Source: Saccharothrix sp. S26 (GTDB lineage: Bacteria > Actinomycetota > Actinomycetes > Mycobacteriales > Pseudonocardiaceae). Taken from it: a DNA stretch of 64,000 nucleotides. The position numbers and the translations under genes were made by a program. Location: contig NZ_JAJUWT010000015.1 of NCBI RefSeq assembly GCF_021390395.1, forward strand, positions 62,001-126,000, given 5' to 3'. Below the pieces are notes generated by a model. It made no database searches. It saw only the letters and a program-made list of their open reading frames with translations, and was not told where the DNA came from. Below are positions 9,401 to 16,380 of the stretch, in pieces (position 1 is the first letter of the stretch; each line of letters opens with the position of its first letter).

Positions 9401-10727
9401 GATCCACGAGATGACCGAGGCGCGCGACGTGCGGATGGGGCAGCTCGGGCACTCCAACCAGGTGTCGCACCACATCACCTACATGTACGACTACGCCGGT
9501 CAGCCGTGGAAGACGCAGGAGAAGGTGCGCGAGATCCTGTCCCGGCTGTACCTGGGCAGCGAGATCGGCCAGGGCTACCCCGGCGACGAGGACAACGGCG
9601 AGCAGTCGGCGTGGTGGCTGTTCAGCGCCATGGGCTTCTACCCGCTGCAGATGGGCAACGACACGTACGCGATCGGGTCGCCGCTGTTCAAGAAGCTGAC
9701 CGTGCACCTGGAGAACGGGCGCTCGCTCGTCGTGAACGCGCCCGCCAACTCGGCGAAGAACATCTACGTGCAGTCGTTGAAGGTCAACGGGAAGACGTGG
9801 GACAAGTCGTACCTGCCGCACTCGGAGATCGCGGGCGGTGGCGTGCTGGACTTCGAGATGGGGTCGTCGCCGTCGCGGTGGGCCACCGGTCCGGACGCCG
9901 CCCCGCCGTCGTTGACCAAGGGGTCGGCCGCGCCCGCGCCGCTGCGGGACGTGACGCTGCTCGGGACCGTGACCGGGGCGCCGGCGTCGGTGCTGGACAA
10001 CACCTCGCAGACCTCCGGCGCGCTGTCGTGGTTGCAGGTGGACCTGCCGTCGAAGAAGGAGAGCGCGACGTTCTACACGTTGACGTCGGGCAAGGCCGCG
10101 GGCGACCCGGCGGCGTGGGTGCTGAAGGGCTCCTACGACGGCAAGACGTGGTCCACCGTGGACGAGCGGTCCGGCGAGGTGTTCGGGTGGCGGCAGCAGA
10201 CGCGGGCGTTCAAGATCGCCCGGCCGGGGCACTACCAGCACTACCGGCTGGAGTTCCCGGGCTCGGCGACGGTGGCCGAGTTCGAGCTGCTGGCCAAGCC
10301 GTTCGCGGCGTGCACGGCCACGGTGACCGGTGAGCACGCCGGGCCGTTGCGCGTGCAGTCCGGCGTCACGTGCGTCGACGGCGCCTCGGTGACCGGTCCG
10401 GTGACGGTGGCGGCGGGCGCGTCGCTGTACGTGTTCGGCGGCCGGGTGGACGGCCCGGTGAACGCCACCGGCGCGGCGGCCGTCGTGCTGGTGGAGACGA
10501 CCGTGGGCGGCCCGGTGAACGTCACCGGCACGACCGGTGAGCTGTCGCTGGAACGGGTGAACGCCGGCGGGCCCGTGCGGCTGGTCGACAACAAGGGCGG
10601 CACGCTCGTCGCCGGCAACGCGGTGAGCGGGCCGCTGTCGTGCACGGGCAGCGACCCCGCGCCGGTGAACAGCGGCTGGGCGAACTCGGCGAGCGGGCCG
10701 AAGACGGGTCAGTGCGCCGGGCTGTAG
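6462..10727 (+). CDS. Secreted GH92 alpha-1,2-mannosidase with discoidin-type modules
   Basis: A 1421-aa secreted, Ca2+-dependent exo-alpha-mannosidase of family GH92, acting on mannan side chains or N-glycans. Order: signal peptide (1-32, ending SSATAAPG), F5/8 type C-like module (about 85-225), jelly-roll domain, then the (alpha/alpha)6 catalytic domain (about 400-1130). Family blocks include GTSSDVAFADAF, GWNMAFSVPHDGQG and YPGDEDNGEQSAWWLFSAMG (about 1040-1060), the last holding the acidic catalytic residues. A second discoidin-like module (about 1150-1285) and a C-terminal 120-residue tail of repeated VxGPVxVxxG turns (about 1300-1421, beta-helix-like) follow. It is divergent from a ROK regulator and convergent, 7 bp apart, with the CDF gene. 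Confidence 0.94.
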   Translation: MGHKRGRRSLVVVSTIALAVGSVGGWSSATAAPGEPTVSETLFATSFEDGQPQPAWASTVETGPDGTPKTSGVNGTDSSGIPGNVTDRVVDVAANSENSGAGEVKENLVDGNVTSKWLTFTPTGWARFTFAEPVAVKRYAMSSANDVPERDPKDWTLRGSDDGTTWMPLDTRTGEAFAERFQTKTYDIANTRAFKHYQLDISATAGGVNLIQLAEVQFSDGSATPPAQNMRTTVGKGANGGYNAKAGAGFTGVKALRYQGTHVAEGRGYSYNKVFEVDIPVTPTTELSYLIFPSFTTDDLNYPATFVSLDLAFADGTYLSDLGARDQHGFELSPRGQGAAKSLYTNQWNRVASVIGAVAAGKTIKRVLLAYDNPKGPAGFNGWVDDIAVKSAPVVVERPRPSDWVLTTRGTNSSGSFSRGNNFPATAVPHGFNFWSPMTNAGSISWLYEYAKTNNRDNLPTLQAFTASHEPSPWMGDRQTFQVMPSTGTPTADRAARALPFKHENEVAKAHYYGVRFENGMRTEIAPTDHAALFRFTFVDDASNLVFDNVNNSGGLTLDPASGVVTGFSDVKSGLSTGATRLFVYGVVDKPVVASGRLTGAGRDDVAGFFRFDTSADKTVTMRIATSLLGVEQAKRNLELEVSTSDTFDSVRDRAQQAWDRVLGMVEVEGASEDQLTTLYSNLYRLYLYPNSGFENTGTADAPKYQYASPVQAAGPATPTRTGAKVVDGKIYVNNGFWDTYRTTWPAYSLLTPRRAAELADGFVQQYRDGGWISRWSSPGYANLMTGTSSDVAFADAFVKGVPLPDAEAAYQAAVKNATVAPPNAGVGRKGLDTSIFTGYTSTATGEGMSWAIEGYVNDYGIANMARELHERTGDARYQADYEYFANRAQNYVHMFDPSTGFFQGRNPDGTWRVPTDEYDPREWGHDYTETDGWNMAFSVPHDGQGLANLYGGRDGLAKKLDDFFATPETAKFPGSYGGVIHEMTEARDVRMGQLGHSNQVSHHITYMYDYAGQPWKTQEKVREILSRLYLGSEIGQGYPGDEDNGEQSAWWLFSAMGFYPLQMGNDTYAIGSPLFKKLTVHLENGRSLVVNAPANSAKNIYVQSLKVNGKTWDKSYLPHSEIAGGGVLDFEMGSSPSRWATGPDAAPPSLTKGSAAPAPLRDVTLLGTVTGAPASVLDNTSQTSGALSWLQVDLPSKKESATFYTLTSGKAAGDPAAWVLKGSYDGKTWSTVDERSGEVFGWRQQTRAFKIARPGHYQHYRLEFPGSATVAEFELLAKPFAACTATVTGEHAGPLRVQSGVTCVDGASVTGPVTVAAGASLYVFGGRVDGPVNATGAAAVVLVETTVGGPVNVTGTTGELSLERVNAGGPVRLVDNKGGTLVAGNAVSGPLSCTGSDPAPVNSGWANSASGPKTGQCAGL

Positions 10728-10734
10728 GTGGTGG

Positions 10735-11643
10735 TCACCAGGAGATTTCGCGGCACCTGCGCGCGGAGTCCCCTGGTTCGACCTGGAGCGTGGCGTGCTC
10801 GATGTGGTAGCGCTCGGCCAGCAGCGCCTGCGCCGAGCGCAGCACCTCGGCCGGGTCGACGTGGTCGAGCGTGGTCAGGTGGGCGGAGGCGACCTCCATG
10901 CCCGAGGTCAACGTCCAGACGTGCAGGTCGTGCGCCTCCGCCACCCCCGGCAGGCGGCTCAGCGCGGCCTGCACCTCGGCCACGTCGAGGCGTTCCGGGG
11001 CGTGCTGGAAGAGGATGCGCAGCGCGCTCGCGGCGAGCTTGTAGGTGCGCGGGAGGACGAACAGGCCGATCGCGACACCCATGATCGGGTCGGCGTAGCG
11101 CCAGCCGAACAGCAGCGTGACGGCACCGCTGATCAGCACCCCGACCGACCCGATGAGGTCGGCCAGGACCTCCAGGTACGCACCGCGGACGTTGATGCTG
11201 TCCTTCGCGCCCTCCCGCAGCATGAAGAACGAGACGACGTTGGCCACGAGGCCCGCGCCGGCGGCCAGCACGACGGGCAGGCCGGGCACCTCGGGCGGGT
11301 TGCCGAACCGCCCGACGGCCTCGTACACGACGTAGCCCGCCACGCCGAACAGCAGCACGGCGTTCGCCAGCGCGGCCAGCACCTCGGCGCGGTAGAGGCC
11401 GAACGTGCGGCTGCCGCCCGTGCGCGCGCGGCGGGCCAGCATGATGGCGGCCAGCGCCATGCCGACGCCCAGGACGTCGGTGAGCATGTGGGCGGCGTCG
11501 GAGATCAGGGCCAGCGAGCCGGTGGCCACGCCGACGGCGAACTCCAGTGCCATGAACGCCGCGCCGATGGCGAAGGCGACCCAGAGGCGGCCGAGGTGCT
11601 TGGCGCTCCCCGACGACACACCGTGGCCGTGTCCGTGACCCAT
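10735..11643 (-). CDS. Cation diffusion facilitator (CzcD/ZitB type) metal exporter
   Basis: A 302-aa inner-membrane proton/metal antiporter that exports Zn2+, Co2+ or Cd2+. The N-terminus is a short His cluster (MGHGHGHG), followed by six predicted membrane segments and a cytoplasmic C-terminal domain (from about residue 215). The first metal motif is present in DAAHMLTDVLG (helix 2). In helix 5 the usual HxxxD reads EVLAD (GAYLEVLADLIGSVG), so Glu stands where His is common. This affects metal preference in principle and is frequent in actinobacterial members as far as I recall. ATG 11643 follows a short spacer with a palindrome at 11662-11671. The gene overlaps no neighbour and ends 7 bp from the GH92 stop. 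Confidence 0.92.
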   Translation of the reverse strand: MGHGHGHGVSSGSAKHLGRLWVAFAIGAAFMALEFAVGVATGSLALISDAAHMLTDVLGVGMALAAIMLARRARTGGSRTFGLYRAEVLAALANAVLLFGVAGYVVYEAVGRFGNPPEVPGLPVVLAAGAGLVANVVSFFMLREGAKDSINVRGAYLEVLADLIGSVGVLISGAVTLLFGWRYADPIMGVAIGLFVLPRTYKLAASALRILFQHAPERLDVAEVQAALSRLPGVAEAHDLHVWTLTSGMEVASAHLTTLDHVDPAEVLRSAQALLAERYHIEHATLQVEPGDSARRCREISW

Positions 11644-11661
11644 GAGCGGAACATATAGTCA

Positions 11662-11671
11662 CATGCGCATG
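11662..11671. promoter_or_regulatory. Palindrome in the CDF promoter region
   Basis: CATGCGCATG is a perfect 10-bp palindrome 19 bp upstream of the CDF start, between a weak -35-like TTGCAC and TATGTT on the minus strand. It could be the site of a metal-responsive repressor; no such regulator is adjacent. Confidence 0.3.
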
Positions 11672-11687
11672 AGTGCAACTTGGAGTG

Positions 11688-13274
11688 TCAAGGTCGCCAC
11701 CGACGTCCCAAGGCGCGGACCAGGCCCGGCGCGACCCGGTTGCCCAGGTGGACCGCCTTCGCCTCTGCCGTGACGGGTACCACCGGACGGCTCTTGCGCA
11801 CAACCTCGAGCACTTCGGCCGCGACCTTCTCCGGGCCGAAGCCGCGCAGCCGGTAGGCCCTGGTCGCCGCCGCCCGCCGGTCGTCCTGCTCGGCGGCCGT
11901 GCTGCCGGCGAACGTGAACGTCCGGGTGATGTCGGTGCGCACCAGGCCGGGGCAGAGGGCGGTGGCCCTGACGCCGTGCTCGCGCAGTTCGGCGTCCACG
12001 CACTGGGCGAGCATGAGGACGGCGGCCTTCGTGGTCGAGTAGGCCGACAGCGCGGCGGTCGGGAAGTAGCCCGCGGCCGACGCCGTGACGACCAGGTGGC
12101 CCGTGCCCCGTGCCGCCATCCCCGGCGCGAAGGCCCGCAACACGTGCACGACACCCCACAGGTTGACGTCCACGACCCGCCGCCAGTCGTCCTGCGACGT
12201 GCGCAGGAACGACCCGGCCAGGCCGATGCCCGCGTTCGCCATCACCACGTCGGGCACACCGTGCCGTCGCAGGACCTCCTCCGCGACCGCAGCCACGGCC
12301 GCCGCGTCCGCGACGTCGACGCGGTAGGCGTGACCACCGACCGCCTCGGCCACCTGCCGCGCCCTGTCCTCGTCCACGTCCAGCACGACCACCTCGGCGC
12401 CGTCCCGCGCGAAGGCGGTGGCGGTGGCGCGCCCGATCCCGCTGCCACCGCCCGTGATGACGACCAACCGCCTGCGCCACCGGCCGTCGACGACGTCCTC
12501 GATGTGCCGGGCCACCTGCTCCGGGTGCGTCCGCGACGCCCAGTGCCCCGCGTTCAGGCGACTGCGGGTGAGCTCCCGCACCCAGGGTTCGGCTGCCTCC
12601 AGGTGCTCCCGGACCACGTACGGGTCTTTGGCCAACTCGATCTGGTGAACCGGGACCGCGACCACCTCCGGCCGCCGTGACCGGCCGACGTTCGCCCGGT
12701 ACAGCTCCAGCCCGTTGACCAACTCCCGCCTGCCCGCCCGCAACCACTTGCGGACCCACGGCACCCGCCACACCAACTCGGGCACCACGGGCACCTTGAA
12801 CCCGGCGATGTACCAGGACCGCCACAGCACCTTCGCCAGCTTCAGGGGCCGCAAACGATTGCGACTCACCCAGTCCCCGACGTGCCCCAGATCGGGCCCG
12901 GAAACACTGGTGAACGACAGGAACAACTCGGGCCTCGCCCGCACCGCCGCCCAGCCCTGCAACGACCCCCAGTCGTGCCCGACGAGGTGCACGGGCCCAC
13001 CGACCGCCTCGACGACCGCCACCAAGTCCCCGACCAACCGCTCCAACCGGTACCCCTCACCCCCCACCGGCGCCTGCGACCCACCCGCACCCCGCACGTC
13101 GTACCGAACCACCCAGAACCGCTCCCCCAACCTCTCCGCCACGCCCTCCCACACTTCGGACGTATCGGGGAACCCGTGCACCAACACCACCGCGACCGCC
13201 CCGACCACCCCACCCTCCACCACCCGAATCCGCAGGTCATCACTCCGAACCACCCGCTCACGCCAGGTCTGCAC
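11688..13274 (-). CDS. EphD-like fusion: alpha/beta hydrolase (epoxide hydrolase) plus short-chain dehydrogenase
   Basis: A 528-aa bifunctional protein with the domain order of mycobacterial EphD. Residues about 1-270 form an alpha/beta hydrolase: oxyanion HGFPD, nucleophile elbow GHDWGSLQGWA with Asp nucleophile as in epoxide hydrolases, and catalytic His in NAGHWASRTHPE. Residues about 275-528 form an SDR: TGGGSGIGRATATAF (NAD(P)-binding), NAGIGLAG, and the catalytic Ser...Tyr-x-x-x-Lys in SAAGYFPTAALSAYSTTKA. EphD itself is linked to oxidised mycolate turnover, but this window gives no sign of mycolate synthesis, so the substrate is unknown. GTG/ATG upstream choices are limited; the start at 13274 gives the normal N-terminus. 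It lies just before tRNA-Arg. Confidence 0.9.
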   Translation of the reverse strand: MQTWRERVVRSDDLRIRVVEGGVVGAVAVVLVHGFPDTSEVWEGVAERLGERFWVVRYDVRGAGGSQAPVGGEGYRLERLVGDLVAVVEAVGGPVHLVGHDWGSLQGWAAVRARPELFLSFTSVSGPDLGHVGDWVSRNRLRPLKLAKVLWRSWYIAGFKVPVVPELVWRVPWVRKWLRAGRRELVNGLELYRANVGRSRRPEVVAVPVHQIELAKDPYVVREHLEAAEPWVRELTRSRLNAGHWASRTHPEQVARHIEDVVDGRWRRRLVVITGGGSGIGRATATAFARDGAEVVVLDVDEDRARQVAEAVGGHAYRVDVADAAAVAAVAEEVLRRHGVPDVVMANAGIGLAGSFLRTSQDDWRRVVDVNLWGVVHVLRAFAPGMAARGTGHLVVTASAAGYFPTAALSAYSTTKAAVLMLAQCVDAELREHGVRATALCPGLVRTDITRTFTFAGSTAAEQDDRRAAATRAYRLRGFGPEKVAAEVLEVVRKSRPVVPVTAEAKAVHLGNRVAPGLVRALGRRWRP

Positions 13275-13339
13275 AGCCCCAGAGGGTAGGGGGTGAAAAC
13301 CACCTCGCGGAGTGCGCTAAGCTTCCACCCGTAGCTACG

Positions 13340-13411
13340 GCCCCCGTAGCTCAGGGGATAGAGCACCGCCCTCCGGAGGCGGGTGCGCAGGTTCGAATCC
13401 TGCCGGGGGCA
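13340..13411 (+). tRNA. tRNA-Arg (anticodon CCG)
   Basis: Complete cloverleaf: acceptor GCCCCCG/CGGGGGC (13340-13346 with 13404-13410), D arm GCTC/GAGC, anticodon stem CCGCC/GGCGG with loop CTCCGGA giving anticodon CCG (codon CGG), and T arm containing GGTTCGAATCC. The 3' CCA is not encoded (ACA follows). It is followed by a strong terminator and, just beyond, by traces of an integrase gene, which marks this tRNA as a probable former attachment site. Confidence 0.97.
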
Positions 13412-13415
13412 CATC

Positions 13416-13640
13416 CTAAAAGGCCCGCTGACCAGCACGAATGCTGATCAGCGGGCCTTTACCTGTCCGGCTGCGTTCGGCCAAAACCGGCCTTTTACGG
13501 GCGTCTGTGCCGATGGTGTGCCGAGGAGATCCCACTGAGCGTGGGCGATCAGAGCCTCCACCGAGTGCCAGCCCACTGCGCGACCTGCTTCGGCGGGCGG
13601 CCAGGCTCGTACCCACAGCAATTGGCTCACATCGACAGAT
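13416..13640 (-). pseudogene. Relic of a tyrosine recombinase (integrase) C-terminus
   Basis: On the minus strand, about 13530-13630 translates to WVRAWPPAEAGRAVGWHSVE followed by ALIAHAQ. This matches in order the C-terminal block of actinomycete tyrosine recombinases, which reads roughly W-x-x-A-G-V-P-P-x-E-V-A-x-x-A-G-H-S-V-x-V-L-L-x-x-Y-A. The catalytic His (GHS) is replaced in part (GWHS) and the Tyr is lost (Y-A to H-A). The end of the gene is in another frame (RKRPVLAERSRTGKGPLIS, stop at the tRNA side), so at least one frameshift exists. The orientation, with the 3' end abutting the tRNA, fits an old integrated element. The stretch 13461-13953 holds no intact gene; apart from this relic I see only unassignable sequence before the PL7 gene. 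Confidence 0.5.
13419..13460 (+). terminator. Terminator after tRNA-Arg
   Basis: A 19-bp stem with one mismatch: AAAGGCCCGCTGACCAGCA (13419-13437) and TGCTGATCAGCGGGCCTTT (13442-13460), tetraloop CGAA, ending in TTT. It begins 8 nt after the tRNA. Confidence 0.9.
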
Positions 13641-13953
13641 GAAGCCTGGACGGCGGTGTTGCCCGTGCCTCGGCTGGCGCTGTGGACCAGCCCTCTGACT
13701 CCGTAAATCCGTCACGCTGGTTGCTTGTCCGACGAAGCGGCAGCAGCGGCCTCAGCCAAGGCGGGTTGGAGCTCCGCCTGGCTCTACGCGCTTTCTTGCG
13801 TTCGATGCCGACGTTCACAGCAGCAGGCGGACTGATCACATACGCAGAGCGCTGAGACGGCCGCACAGCGGCGCACGAGCCGCAGCGGGCCGGTGTTTGG
13901 CAGGAAGGCGACAGCGGGCGTCCGCGGTCCGTCGTGGTCAGCACGATGGCGGC

Positions 13954-15108
13954 ATGGGAAGAGTTCTTCGGTTGTTGGCCGCTGGTGCGGTGGGGGTTGG
14001 GGTGTTGGTGCCGGTCGGGGCCGGGGCGGGGGCGGTTGGGTGCGATTTTCCCGCTCAGGTGTTGGACCTGCGCAGTTGGAAGGTGCAGTTGCCGATCGGC
14101 GGGGAGGAGGATCCCGACGAGGTCAAGCAGCCGGCGTTGGCGACGTACCGGGTGGATCCCTGGTTCGTGGTCGACCCGGGTTGTCAGGGGGTGCGGTTCC
14201 GGGCGGCGGTCGACGGGGTGACCACCAGTGGGTCGAAGTACCCCCGGTCGGAGTTGCGGGAGATGAACGGGACGGCGAACGCGGCGTGGTCGTCCACCAG
14301 CGGGACGCACGTGATGACCGTCGACCAGACCGTCACGAGGTTGCCGAACGACAAGCAGCACCTGGTGGTCGGGCAGATCCACGGCGGTGACGACGACATC
14401 TCGGTGTTCCGGGTCGAGGGGCGCAACCTCTACGTCACCAACGGCGACGACGCGCACTACAAGCTGGTGACCGACGACTTCCGGCTCAACACCCGGTTCC
14501 AGGTGAAGTTCGTCGTCTCCGGCGGCAAGATCAACGCCTACTACAACGGCACGTTGGCGGCCACGCTGAGCGCGAGCTTCAGCACCGGCTACTTCAAGGC
14601 GGGCGCGTACACGCAGGCCAACTGCGGCAACTCCAGCCCGTGCAGCGCGAGCAACTACGGCGAGACGATCATCCACAACGTGGTGCTGGGCGACAGCACG
14701 CCCCAGCCACCCACCGGCGACCGGCTGCCGGTCTCGGCGGTCACCGCGAGCGGTGACGACGGGAACGTGCCGGGCAACACCCTGGACGGCGACCTGTCCA
14801 CCCGGTGGTCGGACGAGGGCGACGGCGTGTGGATCCGGTACGACCTCGGTTCGGCGCGCCCGGTCGGGTCAGTGAGGTTGGCGTGGCACAAGGGCGACAC
14901 CCGCCGCCACGACTTCCGGATCCAGACGTCGTCCGACGGCACCCGCTGGACGCCGGTGTTCTCCGGCTCCAGCAGCGGTACCACGCTTCAGCCCGAGACC
15001 TACGACATCCCCGACACCACGGCCCGCTACGTCCGCGTGGTCGGTTACGGCAACACCGGCAACGACTGGACCAGCATCAGCGAGACCACCATCCACCCGC
15101 CGGCCTGA
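13954..15108 (+). CDS. Secreted PL7 alginate lyase with C-terminal F5/8C module
   Basis: A 384-aa secreted polysaccharide lyase that cleaves alginate or a related polyuronate by beta-elimination. Signal peptide about 1-28 (LLAAGAVGVGVLVPVGAGAG). The PL7 beta-jelly-roll (about 30-245) shows the three family motifs in order: RSELREM (the catalytic Arg-containing strand), QIHG and YFKAGAYTQ. The Ile in QIH is the variant often tied to polyguluronate or mixed activity. A linker (STPQPPTGDR) leads to a discoidin-type module (about 255-384; LDGDLSTRWSDEGDG, then RYVRVVGYGNTGNDW) for carbohydrate binding. ATG 13954 is the start that puts the signal peptide first. It ends in a clear terminator. Alginate use by a soil actinomycete is notable but not unique. 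Confidence 0.93.
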   Translation: MGRVLRLLAAGAVGVGVLVPVGAGAGAVGCDFPAQVLDLRSWKVQLPIGGEEDPDEVKQPALATYRVDPWFVVDPGCQGVRFRAAVDGVTTSGSKYPRSELREMNGTANAAWSSTSGTHVMTVDQTVTRLPNDKQHLVVGQIHGGDDDISVFRVEGRNLYVTNGDDAHYKLVTDDFRLNTRFQVKFVVSGGKINAYYNGTLAATLSASFSTGYFKAGAYTQANCGNSSPCSASNYGETIIHNVVLGDSTPQPPTGDRLPVSAVTASGDDGNVPGNTLDGDLSTRWSDEGDGVWIRYDLGSARPVGSVRLAWHKGDTRRHDFRIQTSSDGTRWTPVFSGSSSGTTLQPETYDIPDTTARYVRVVGYGNTGNDWTSISETTIHPPA

Positions 15109-15114
15109 TCGAAC

Positions 15115-15149
15115 GCCCGCCCGGGAGCCCCAGCGGTTCCCGGGCGGGC
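15115..15149. terminator. Bidirectional terminator between PL7 and SWIM genes
   Basis: GCCCGCCCGGGA (15115-15126) pairs perfectly with TCCCGGGCGGGC (15138-15149), loop 11 nt, lying 6 bp after the PL7 stop and 9 bp from the SWIM gene stop. Confidence 0.85.
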
Positions 15150-15157
15150 CGGTGCGT

Positions 15158-15898
15158 TCAGCGACGCCGGGCGGCGAGCCGCCGGATCCGCTGGGCACGG
15201 GCGATCGCTTCGTCGACGCCGCCGACGTCCTCCACGCGGTCGGCGGCGTCTTCGAGCAGTTGCGCCGCGTACTCCGCCAACTCGACCGCGATGGTGGTGA
15301 ACCCGTTGTCCACCAGGCGGGCCACCTCGTCCAGCGCCCGCTCGACGTGGTGGAGGTACTGGTCCGCCGCACCGAGGCTGACGTAGTCGGGCACGTCGAT
15401 GGCGAACTCCAGCCGCTCCCGCAGCCCCCGACCGTCGAACGCCCGGTCGGCCTCCACCCCGGCGGCCACGTCCAGCCGGGCGCGCAGCACCTCGTCGGCC
15501 TTCGCCGCCGCCATCAGCTGGTCCACCAGCCACTCCGGGTCGCGGCCGAGCAGGAACGCCCGCAACCGCTTCTCCGTCAACGGTTGAGCCCGCCGCCGCA
15601 CGGGCGTCGAGCCCCGGCCCGCCTGCTCCAGCCACGCCAGCGCCACCGCCACGCAGTGCTTGCAGAACTCGACGTCGTGCGGGCAGGAGCACCGGCCGCG
15701 CAACCCGCTCCGGGTGACGTCCAGCCGCACGCGGTAGGCGTGCGTGCCCTCGACCGTCGCGCTCACCGCCGTGCCGTCCACGCTGATCCGCCGCACGTGC
15801 CCGGCGGCGAAGTACTCCTCGCCCCGCTGGAACGACTTGGGGTCGGCCAGTTCCCGGACCACGCTCGCGCTCACCTCTACTGCGACCACGATCCACAT
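15158..15898 (-). CDS. SWIM zinc-finger protein
   Basis: A 246-aa protein of unknown detailed role. The SWIM motif CxCx(n)CxH is clear: CSCPHDVEFCKHC at about residues 70-82, after a typical SWIM-domain N-terminal stretch (SFQRGEEYFAAGHVRRI). The C-terminal 150 residues are helical and contain repeated Ala/Leu/Asp-rich segments. SWIM proteins often stand next to SNF2-type helicases, but none is present here. The start at ATG 15898 is not certain; GTG codons 15-20 residues in (VSASVV) also follow purine-rich sequence. The 480-bp region upstream contains no gene but does have two strong stem-loops. Confidence 0.85.
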   Translation of the reverse strand: MWIVVAVEVSASVVRELADPKSFQRGEEYFAAGHVRRISVDGTAVSATVEGTHAYRVRLDVTRSGLRGRCSCPHDVEFCKHCVAVALAWLEQAGRGSTPVRRRAQPLTEKRLRAFLLGRDPEWLVDQLMAAAKADEVLRARLDVAAGVEADRAFDGRGLRERLEFAIDVPDYVSLGAADQYLHHVERALDEVARLVDNGFTTIAVELAEYAAQLLEDAADRVEDVGGVDEAIARAQRIRRLAARRR

Positions 15899-15921
15899 CT
15901 TCCCGCACCCGGGAAAGGGGA

Positions 15922-15989
15922 AAGGCGCACCCGCCCCGACGTCGCGCCCGTCGGCACGGCGTCGCCCTGGTTGGGGGCGGGTGCGCCTT
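15922..15989. other. Long orphan stem-loop (16-bp perfect stem)
   Basis: AAGGCGCACCCGCCCC (15922-15937) is perfectly complementary to GGGGCGGGTGCGCCTT (15974-15989), enclosing 36 nt. It lies upstream of both flanking genes on their own strands: the SWIM gene starts at 15898 and the amidohydrolase stops at 16381. It may be a distal terminator of the amidohydrolase transcript or part of a non-coding RNA. Confidence 0.5.
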
Positions 15990-15997
15990 CTGTGGAG

Positions 15998-16028
15998 GAA
16001 CCGGGTTCCAAGGGAGGGGACCCGGTTC
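15998..16028. other. Second stem-loop in the 15.9-16.4 kb gap
   Basis: GAACCGGGT (15998-16006) pairs with ACCCGGTTC (16020-16028), loop 13 nt, 8 nt after the longer stem. From here to 16380 I see no gene, repeat or convincing promoter. Confidence 0.4.
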
Positions 16029-16380
16029 GGTGGCGGCTGGGTGCCGCTATGCCTCCAAGGTCGAGCGGCGAACGCTCAGCGCCCGACGGCGCGGGGTCGA
16101 CCGCGGTCCACGTCCACTTCGGACATCGGGTGGAATCCACCACACCGCCCGCGCGGGGTGCGCGGCGGTGACGGCACGGGATCCGGGCCGAGGTCCGGCG
16201 GCCCGCGGTCCGACGGGCGTGGTGCGGCTGGAGCCGGGTCGACCCAGCCGCCCCGCCACCCCACCCGCCGACGTCCGCGCGGCGCCGACCGCCGGACGAC
16301 CCGGTCCCCGGACACCTCCGCCAACGACTTGTCCGCCGACCAACGGCCTGGGCCGCGCCCGCGGTGGCGAACCGGGCGGA

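Noticed and set aside
7458-10337. 959-codon frame antisense to the GH92 gene
   Set aside because: No recognisable motif, biased composition, and the sense frame has full GH92 signatures.
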